Source: Ramazzottius varieornatus (lineage: Eukaryota > Tardigrada > Eutardigrada > Parachela > Ramazzottiidae). From it: 64,000 nucleotides of DNA. Positions 51,729 to 64,000 of this stretch are shown piece after piece. A program made the position numbers and the translations under genes. The stretch is from assembly GCA_001949185.1 (NCBI GenBank), contig BDGG01000002.1:6098678-6162677 (forward strand). The letters are read 5' to 3'. The notes beneath the pieces were generated by a model. That model had not been told where the DNA came from and searched no databases. It saw only the letters and a program-made list of their open reading frames with translations. Each line of letters starts with the position of its first letter. The stretch's first letter is position 1.

Positions 51729-54514
51729 TCATTTTATCCAGATCTAACGAAAGAATGGTCAGACAGCGTACCCACCTCATCAAAACTTGGTATGGATCAG
51801 AGTACTTACTTCTCGAAGCGATACCCAGAACGCACTTTCTGCCGTCGCTCTTATCCGGATGGCTAACGCCGGCGTTTTCCCTGCCAGGCTGCCTTCGGCT
51901 ATGCCTCTCTTAAACGACCCAACTTGCGACCAGGTGTACGTTTCATTACCCTTGCCTGGTTCGGTCGCTATTTCTACCACTGCATCATAAAACTGATCTG
52001 TGGGATGCTCAGCGTTTCCCGACTTGAACAGGAAGTACGTTAAGAGCGTCGGCTTGGAAAATTCCACCGTCACGCCGTCCCCTAGAATGGATAACAACAT
52101 GCACTTATCCGCTGACTCGAACTTCCTGCTGCATATAGGAGCTCGACAAAACAACTCGATAAGATCGCTCATCCAAGCAGCGTGCGCTTTCGGTCCATGA
52201 TACTCGAAGCGTGCGCCACTCAGGAAAATAATTCTGCCGAGTGTATTTGCCGGACTCCCATAGTTTACGATCTTCCCCTCTCGTTGTAGCTAGAATGAAT
52301 GTTTTACCTGGCTGCGGATTGAGAGCCCAGAAGTAGCTCTTTCCAGCGTAAGCATCTTCCAGAGTATGCGACTGGTAAACTTTGAGCGAAGTCGACAGTT
52401 TCTTCGCCGGAGGATTATCCGTGTGCGGGATGAACAACTCCACTTTGCCGAAGTCCTTTTCCTGTAACAAACCCATCGATGTAATTGCTCAATTTGCATA
52501 GATCAAATTAGGATATTGGGTTAAGGAACGAGCCCTGATGACAGCACTCACTCTTAATTTCTGCACTTTTCCCTTGAGCGAAGACTCGACACCCATGTGC
52601 TGGAAGAGTGATGGCTTATACTTGCGGATGGCTTTCTCCAAGGCCTTCGGACAGTACTTGGCCTCGTGGTTATCCAGGCAGACCTTGACGAATAAGTAGT
52701 TTGCAAGGAGCCAGTCGATCGGCTTGGTTTCATAAAACATCAGGAGGAACTCCACAAAGTTTGGCAGATCGGACGACTTAAACAGTTTGCCTAGAATAAG
52801 GGCGTACCAATAATTAGTTGAAGCATACAGCGATAAAACGGAAGAAAGAGATAAACCAAGAAGTAAATGCTACGAACTCACTGATGAAACCGAGGCTGGA
52901 GAACTCCATCATGACGTAGCCTTCTTGACTTCCGGCAAAGTTCTTTATTTTCGTGACATAGCTCGGCTTGGTCACAACGTCGTCTTCCAGCTAAAGTACG
53001 ATCAGCCCATTACCAACAAAATTTATTGCTCATATGCTAGTAAATATGCAAACGCCAGCCGATTTCTGGGACAATTGAACAGTATGTAACATAATCTTCC
53101 AAGCTAACAATTGTTTACCTGCATGTAGTAAACGCCCTTCTTGTGTCCATACATCATCAAATATGCGAAATCAAGAACTTGTTTGGCACGCCACCTGCAA
53201 GACCAACACAAAGAAACGTCAACGATCACCGTACGAACAGTAGTTCGCTCTAGGCAATGCGAAGTAGGTTGACAGACCACGTCCAACAAAGTCCGTACTT
53301 TAAAGTTTAAGCTGGTCTTGAAAGACCCAAAACTGTGATGCACTGTCAAATGCCTGTGCTATTGAAATAACCATCTTTGGTTCGAGAAGACGGAAATATG
53401 GATAAGGAGAAACGAAACCTATCGAGTTGATGAAAAAGGTCTATTGGGATTTCACTTCATACTTCATTCGCTCCGGAGGGTCCCCGAGGGTCGATGGGAG
53501 AGCGTTAAGATCTGGATAATAGTCCACCGATGGAGCTATTATTTCCAGCACGCCCTTCTCGATGTACTGCGCGAACGTTGTCTGCAGTTCGTTGATGAAA
53601 ACATCCACGGTTTCGAGGTTCGTGATGTCCGCTACCATTACGACTATCACAACGTCTTTCTCTTCGCTGTCCTTCAGGTTCCTGAGCAGCGACTCGAGTG
53701 TCTCGTCGATATAGTTGTGCGTACTCCGTTGGACCGTGGGGACCCCAATAACCAGCGACACTAAAAAAGCAGTAGAATTTAATGCATACTACGCGCAGAA
53801 TTTGCACAAAAAAAGGCGATCTGGATTTGTAACAACAAACAGATCAGTTATGTATCGATCTTTGATACTGATACAAAAAACAGCACAGTAATCTTTTACG
53901 CAAATAAAGCAGGAATATTCCAGACCTTTGTCGCGGTTCTTGCCGATCGATACTCGGGGTATCAGAGCCCCTGCTTTGCCGAGCAGATGAGGCAAATGTT
54001 GAAAAACGGTGGGTATTTCGAGCTGGCCTTCGCGCGACAACACTTCCTCTGGCTGGCTGTCATTCCCGCAAGGTGTAGCAAGTCGACTTGCATTCATGAA
54101 GTAAAGGCGTTTCTGCCGTAAATGCAGCAGATATTCCGCATGAGATAATCGGTCCTTGAGGGAATTCAGCTCGCCGCTTATCTCTTGATTCTGCACAACG
54201 AATCCTATAAACAAACAAACGGCATACCAATCCTGTTTACCAAAGCAATTATGGAGACTCAACAGTCTCGCTAGAACTTGCTTCAAATTTCCCTCTGGGT
54301 CATTGCAAATTCGAAACCACACACACCGAATTCACAGCGGACTGAGAAGTGCTGTACATATTCAAATTAAATAAGGTGTTATATAAAGCTTACCGTTCGT
54401 CGTTTCCTTCAGACTCTGGAGCCAGTTATATGAGCTTAGTAACGCCAACGGAGCCAAAAACGCCGCTAGCGCCAGAAGAACCAGCAGTTTACGCCGTGGA
54501 ACGACCACCGTCAT
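51729..54514 (-). CDS. MGAT4A: Alpha-1,3-mannosyl-glycoprotein 4-beta-N-acetylglucosaminyltransferase (MGAT4)
   Basis: Nine exons from 54514 downwards: 54514-54394, 54204-53926, 53760-53463, 53194-53119, 52990-52882, 52790-52552, 52461-52308, 52081-51810, 51743-51729. They give 520 aa (human MGAT4A 535). It is a type II Golgi membrane protein: a short basic tail (MTVVVPRRK), a signal anchor (LLVLLALAAFLAPLALLSSY), a coiled stem, then the GT54 catalytic domain. The domain has VSLVIGVPTVQR, the metal-binding LEDD, MMEFSSLGFI, PSLFQHMGVESSLKGKVQKL, and a C-terminal lectin-like domain. It adds the beta-1,4 GlcNAc branch to the alpha-1,3 mannose arm of complex N-glycans. The last exon adds only five codons (IWIK, stop) but is supported by phase and by the LNEIHIK-like end of the family. 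One intron has a half copy of the hairpin repeat. MGAT4A and MGAT4B cannot be told apart. Confidence 0.95.
52204..52262. repeat. Dispersed hairpin repeat, copy 8 (right half only)
   Basis: In the MGAT4 intron 52082-52307. The right arm GCGTGCGCCACTCAGGA and the right terminal repeat GCCGGACTCCCATA are present. The left half is missing. Confidence 0.6.
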
Positions 54515-55405
54515 CTTTGCTTGAGCAGGAAGAACCCTGGTACAAGAATCAAGAATCGCTATATACAACTCCAGCCATAGTTCCGGGACAGACTCATGCA
54601 CTGCGGATACGAGCACTATCCAGGCTCAGCCCTCGTCCGGTTTAGTTCAGCATATCAGCTGCTGCTTCCTGCAGCAAATATAAAACAACCAGTGTATAAT
54701 GGTTTAATGGGAAGGTTACACCGTTACATTAAGCGGTAAAATTCCCGCAAGAGCATCTGCGCTGTTCAGATAAGGAGCACGCATCGTCTGAACAACTCAT
54801 ACGTACCTTCTTCTTACGGAGCAGCTCCATGCAACACTGCCTCCACGTCCCAACCTCCTAGACGCTTGTTTGTTCACGAAACCGGATATGGAGCCACTTC
54901 AAAACGCTGATGGTGATCGGATCCAACTAAAACTCGTCAAAAATGCATCGATAGTTTTGATATTTTCACTGCGGAGAAAACAAACATTGCGAAATGCGGC
55001 ATTCAAAGGTCTGAGACGCCGTCGTGACGATGTTGAAAGTACCTGTGACTTTTTCTAACAAGTAAACTGTCCGTTTGATTGACGGATTGTTCGGTCGAAA
55101 TGCACATCGATTTTACCGTTGTGGTACGCCATTGAGAACTGTGAGATAGTAGGTCTTGTCAGAAGGATGTTCGTGCATGAGATGACATGATATGACATGA
55201 CAGGACAGTCCCCGATCGTCGACAGACTGAGTTGTTTCCTTTCCGTGGGATGACTGGATCTTTCGTCTTTGATATCAACTTATCATTGTTAATTCTTCCG
55301 CCGTCTCGTTTCTCAAACATCTTTTGCCTGTTGTAGAGTACAGAGAACACGGAGGATATCTCACCGTTCCTTCTTTCGGTTGCTGGTGGTAGGTTGGGTT
55401 TCGGA
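54515..55405. promoter_or_regulatory. Divergent intergenic region, MGAT4 / NDUFS8
   Basis: About 0.9 kb between start codons pointing apart. It contains a degenerate GACAT(G)A-type simple repeat around 55170-55205 and no supported frame. Confidence 0.4.
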
Positions 55406-56169
55406 ATGGCATCGCATCTCGTTGGATCATCGTATGGGGCAATAAATAGGATTGGGGCTCGTCTATCAATAAGGACTTCTGGACTGTTTACGAGGACTTT
55501 CGCCACCTCCACATCCGCCAACGTTTACAAGAACATGAATCCTCCAAGGACGGAAGAGATGCCATGGGCTGAAGTACACGAGAAAGGAGTACAGCGCTTT
55601 TTCTGGAACGAGCTAATCCGCGGTATGCTGGTCGTAACGGGCCACATATTCAAAGAGCCAGCCACCATCAACTACCCATTCGAGAAAGGCCCACTAAGTC
55701 CACGCTTTCGAGGAGAACATGCTCTCAGACGGTATCCTTCGGGAGAAGAACGATGCATTGCATGTAAACTTTGCGAGGCTGTCTGTCCTGCCCAGGTAAG
55801 TTCCATTTCTTCGAGCATCAAAATAACATCGTATATGTACACGCTATTGGTTTCAAGCTGGTTCCCAAATATACCCGTACGCGGCAGTATGTTCGTTGGT
55901 TGTTTAAGGCGATCACGATCGAAGCAGAGGAAAGGCCAGACGGGAGTCGCAGGACAACGAGGTACGATATCGACATGACGAAGTGTATATACTGCGGACT
56001 GTGCCAGGAGGCTTGTCCGGTGGACGCCATCGTCGAGGGTCCGAACTTTGAATTTTCAACAGAAACTCGAGAAGAATTGCTGTATAACAAGGATAAGCTG
56101 CTGACTAACGGTGATCGGTGGGAAGCAGAAATTTCCAGCAATATAGAAGCAGATCATCTTTATCGGTGA
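55406..56169 (+). CDS. NDUFS8: NADH dehydrogenase iron-sulfur protein 8 (complex I TYKY subunit)
   Basis: Two exons (55406-55795, 55909-56169) joined in phase 0 give 216 aa (human 210). The first 40 or so residues are rich in Arg, Ser and Thr ([21 protein letters not shown]), a clear mitochondrial presequence. Two 8Fe-type ferredoxin motifs hold clusters N6a and N6b: [12 protein letters not shown] and [16 protein letters not shown]. Around them lie the invariant [21 protein letters not shown] and [13 protein letters not shown]. The C-terminus ([21 protein letters not shown]) matches the family end. It passes electrons through the peripheral arm of complex I towards ubiquinone. Exon 1 ends right after the first CP-A-Q, so the intron splits the two cluster motifs. 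The upstream in-frame TTG codon was not used; the ATG at 55406 is the first in frame. Confidence 0.97.
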
Positions 56170-60736
<4,567 letters not shown>

Positions 60737-62447
60737 TTAAAATACCATAGATTATTTTCCTTTGGTACGCTGGTATTATAGAATACACATCACACATCAC
60801 TTGAACTGCAAAGAAACTGTCTCCCTGTTTTTCCGCATTTTCCGTTAACCCTCGCCTGAAAAGGATATCCGCGTTTGTATTTTTCTTGTGATTGTGCTAT
60901 CCATTGCGCGACGTAATCTCGGGAAGCCGTTACGGGAACTTGACCGGTGTATCGACTCTATTCACATTTCACTCTATTAATTTTGAAGTTACCCACTAAG
61001 TTACCCTATACAGTAGTTGAATTACTTCCAATAATGTGCGCATTATATCTGCGGTCGAAATTCAAGTCCGTTCTGAGAAGTGTGAGTCTGATCACACCAC
61101 GGAAGCAGAGCGCTCAATCAAGCGTAACGGGACCTTGTGCCTCGAGCCACTGCGGTTGATCGACACAGAACTCGGTTATTGTCACAGACCTTCTCTTGGA
61201 AACTGTTTCGTTGTTGAAGTTAGGAATATTTAGTCGATTTCCTCATAGGTGTGGCTCAAGTGTTCCAGAAGCCTTCAAAGGTCAAATGCCACCTGTGACG
61301 AATGTTATTCCTGGGTAACATAACACCTGAGAAAATCTAAAGTGGCAAGAAGAATGGTGCTTACAAACGTTACACTTGTTTCAAAGTTGGAACTAAACCC
61401 TTGGATATTTCTTATGCATTCGCATCTCAGCTTTCCATTATGCGCGGTGGAGTGCCGTCTTAAGATTTGAATACATCCACCTCACAATTTCTTCCAGTAG
61501 AAAAGGAATAGTTCTACTGTGTGCCGCCGGTATTAGAGTACGGATTGGGACACCGTGCCCGCTACCGCGGTCATTCGGAATCACAATTTTCACATTAGCG
61601 TTATGTTGCTCAAGCACAACGAAAGGAAATAGCGTAAAAGCGGATGTACATAAGCTGGTTAATGCACCTACATATGGAAGCTATTCTGATGTTGGCTGAA
61701 TAGACAGAAAGGGTTCCTGAAGCCTGGACAAAGTACAATACTTTAGGGTAACTTGATATTCCATTATGTTTAAACTGAAGCTTCCAGATATGAAAGGAAA
61801 GCTAGAATATGATTCCAAGGTGTTGGAAGCCGTCATAATGATGCAAAATGATCAACTTAAGCCAGCCTTACGATATCTAATAGGTAAGTCCACTTGAAGG
61901 ACTTTTGCCGACACTGTTCGTTTTTTACAATCCAAGACTAAGCTTGTAACAATAAGATGAGCTGTGTTGGAAGGGCAGGCAGATTTGCATCAGGCAAGAT
62001 AACAATTGCGCGTGATGACGAGCTCAGACGGAAGGAATAAGCCTATACTGTGCAACCGAGCACGGAAGCCCGTATCGAATGGCCCAAGTTCCTCATTGTT
62101 GGCTGTCCATCTGGTGGGCAAACAACTACTTTTGACTACTACGTGGCAATAAACTAAAGAACCTGACAACAGCAATCTCTGGCAAACAAATTGGATACCC
62201 TGAGAACACGGAAAGAATAAGTTTCGTCGGCGCAACTGTTTGCTCCGGCAAAGTCATTCCGGAAGGGAGCGGTACCGTTACCGATCCCACTCAAAGGTAT
62301 CTAACCACCAAGCAGCTTCCGCTTCCTTTTTGACACCGCCGAGCTTCGCGCTATCGATCCCATCCGCCACTCGTGCAACTAACAATTCAAACGTTAAATG
62401 GAGCACTGTAAATTTTACCACTATTTGCTATTAAACAGTCTACATAC
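60737..62447. other. Region downstream of DMRTA; possible isolated small exon
   Basis: Mostly featureless. A 39-codon frame at 61766-61883 (starting MFKLKLPDMKGKLEYDSKVL) ends exactly at a strong donor (ATAG|gtaagt), but I could not place a convincing next exon. The rest shows no supported gene or RNA. Confidence 0.35.
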
Positions 62448-62580
62448 AAAACTGGAAGGCTGGTAGACGGCCTCTCGATGATCGTTATCTCAGGTGGCGC
62501 AGTTGACTCTTGTTATTAGCTGGAACTGTGGCCACTTGAGACGACGATTTTCCGGAAATGGTTTGCCGGCCTTCCAAATT
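62448..62580. repeat. Dispersed hairpin repeat, copy 10 (full length, intergenic)
   Basis: A 133-bp fold-back, the only copy outside an intron of a recognised gene. The terminal repeats are ACTGGAAGGCTGGTAGAC on the left and TTTGGAAGGCCGGCAAAC on the other strand at the right. The inner arms are CTCAGGTGGCGCAG and CTGTGGCCACTTGAG. Confidence 0.85.
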
Positions 62581-62722
62581 TCCGTTGGAACCAATTTGCC
62601 ACAGTCTGACGTATACGGGAATAGCAATAAACGTCAACATATGCAACAAATATATTCACCGGAGACATTCTACTGCGTACTATAAGTGTTTAGAGCATCG
62701 GCTAGAACCAAATTCGGGCGTT

Positions 62723-63433
62723 TTAATCATCGTCCTCGTTCTGAAGTTTTTGGTAGTATCCGTCAACCGTGGCTTCCATATTCGCCAGGAAGGGTGTCTG
62801 CGAAGACTTGCTTGTGTTTTCCGGAATGGCTAATGGTTCTTCGGGTGCAGAAGTCTGGACTGTAAGTACGTTGCTGTAGTCGCATCGGGAATGCTCCTTC
62901 ATGGCTTTCAATACTGCAAAGCTGAATCCCACGGACACGCCCAGTGCCACAAAGGACAGGCTGTAGAGCCCGGTGGATATCATCGGGAGGATCTCGGTCG
63001 CCTTCCAGGACTCATGGTCTGGATGAACACCAGGAAGTACGGTCAGAAACATCACGCGTAGCATGAAGATTGCCATACAGAACACAGCCGACAGAATTGA
63101 CGTGACCATGTGCCCGACAGCCACTCTCTTTGTGAAGTTATCCAGCGCGAAAACGCGACGTGAGTTGAACAGGGCGAACAGTCCCGCTGTGACAATCGTC
63201 AGGCCCGTGAAAATTCCCAGTCCAGCCAAGTAGCAGAAACCTGCGCTTTCTTCCTCGCGTAACGTTAGTCTTTCGCTCAGGAAGGCTAGAAAAAAAACTG
63301 TAACATCAACTCATAAGTTGCTAGATTTTTAAAGCTAAAACTTACTGATGGATTCCGTTCCTACAATGGCGCATCCGAGAAGCACCTTCACCAGCGCGAG
63401 GCTTCGCAGTATGACGGCTTGCTTTCGGTTCAT
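62723..63433 (-). CDS. Unrecognised four-pass membrane protein
   Basis: Two exons (63433-63346, 63285-62723) join in phase 1 at A|gtaagt and ctag to give 216 aa. Four hydrophobic segments are visible: about 8-28 (VILRSLALVKVLLGCAIVGT), about 45-65 (CYLAGLGIFTGLTIVTAGLF), about 80-105 (VGHMVTSILSAVFCMAIFML) and about 130-150 (GLYSLSFVALGVSVGFSFAV). Both ends would face the cytosol, with a soluble tail of about 65 residues that ends acidic (QNEDDD). The layout resembles small four-helix families such as MARVEL, MS4A or TMEM54 proteins. I see no diagnostic motif and assign none. The splice and the even spacing of helices make it a credible gene. Function unknown. Confidence 0.75.
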
Positions 63434-64000
63434 GCTGGAAGAACTATCCAGGAGCCACTGAAGGTCCTTGTAAGGATGCTGCATGTTTGGTATCCTACAA
63501 TAGTGACCTTCGGGAAAACAAAAGAAAGAAAGATTCTGAGAAGTTTCGGAGATAACAGAGCTGAGCTAGAATCGAATTTTTCTGGGTGGTTACGTCAGCA
63601 GTAAAAAATCGATATGTGAGGTAAATCAAGGTAGGTTAACGATTCACGAAGTACACGCCGTGCTGTGTGTGAATCATTTTAGGTGTGCGTTGAAGCATAA
63701 GGTGAGCAGGCGGTTTAAAAGGAAGTTGCTGAGACGGCAACTAAGCTCAACCGAGTTCTTGTTCGGAAGCTCTTTCCGTCATTGTGCTTCTGTTTGCAGC
63801 ACACCAGCACCACGTACGGCAGCTGATCGAACGTGCTCAGCTTTGTAAAAGTGTAAATAACGAGTTCTTGAATACAAATAGCTAGTGGTCCTGACCACTG
63901 GGAACGCCGAGCGAATGCAATAACAACAAAAGAGCAAACCAATGAGGAGGATGACGGATCAGGCTCTTCTCACCACTGAACTACCTCCCCCTTCCCCCTT
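63434..64000. other. Window end, upstream of the four-pass protein
   Basis: Presumably promoter and 5' UTR of the minus-strand membrane-protein gene. The short frames here have no recognisable content, and the window ends in a pyrimidine-rich run. Confidence 0.35.

Noticed and set aside
55160-55215. GACATGATATGACATGACAGG stretch near NDUFS8
   Set aside because: It is only a degenerate simple repeat, too short and irregular to be a CRISPR array or satellite.

Overview
The window is animal nuclear DNA. All the protein genes I recognise are metazoan orthologues split by many short introns, mostly 45-100 bp, with GT-AG ends and two GC-AG exceptions. A Kv4/Shal channel, a GRIP multi-PDZ scaffold, a DMRTA-type DM factor and a KLF10/11-type zinc-finger protein mark it as bilaterian. 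A probable axonemal adenylate kinase (AK7) suggests motile cilia or flagellate sperm, which argues against a nematode. A compact, intron-rich small invertebrate such as a tardigrade would fit, but that is inference; nothing here fixes the species.

Layout, left to right: AK7 3' part (+, cut by the window edge); Miro/RHOT (-); lysosomal CLC-7 (+); a tRNA-Tyr-like gene with an intron; ornithine decarboxylase (+); KLF10/11-like factor (+); GRP170/HYOU1 (-); a roughly 6.7 kb gene-poor stretch with two transposon-like inverted-repeat elements; GRIP-like scaffold (+, 5' end not found); Kv4 channel (-); CCDC51 (-); NUDT8 (+); USP4/15-type deubiquitinase (-); V-ATPase subunit A (+); MGAT4 (-); NDUFS8 (+); DMRTA (+); and an unrecognised four-pass membrane protein (-). 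I joined exons by hand. In every complete model the splice phases agree across all junctions and the protein length is close to the family norm.

The genes do not form one pathway, but themes recur: mitochondria (Miro, CCDC51, NUDT8, NDUFS8), lysosome and vacuole acidification (CLC-7, V-ATPase A), secretory-pathway folding and glycosylation (HYOU1, MGAT4), and neuronal excitability and synapse (Kv4, GRIP). Several neighbours are packed tail to tail (AK7/Miro, GRIP/Kv4, NUDT8/USP), with only 119-245 bp between stop codons.

The most striking non-genic signal is a family of fold-back elements, about 130-140 bp when complete. They share a hairpin core with arms close to CAAGTGGCGCAC / GTGCGCCACTTG. 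I count ten copies, and nine of them lie inside introns of five different genes. Other items worth checking are palindromic CRE sites upstream of the KLF gene, a conserved intron position in successive PDZ domains, GC-AG introns in GRIP and at the Kv4 selectivity filter, and unexpected C-terminal tails on Miro and HYOU1.
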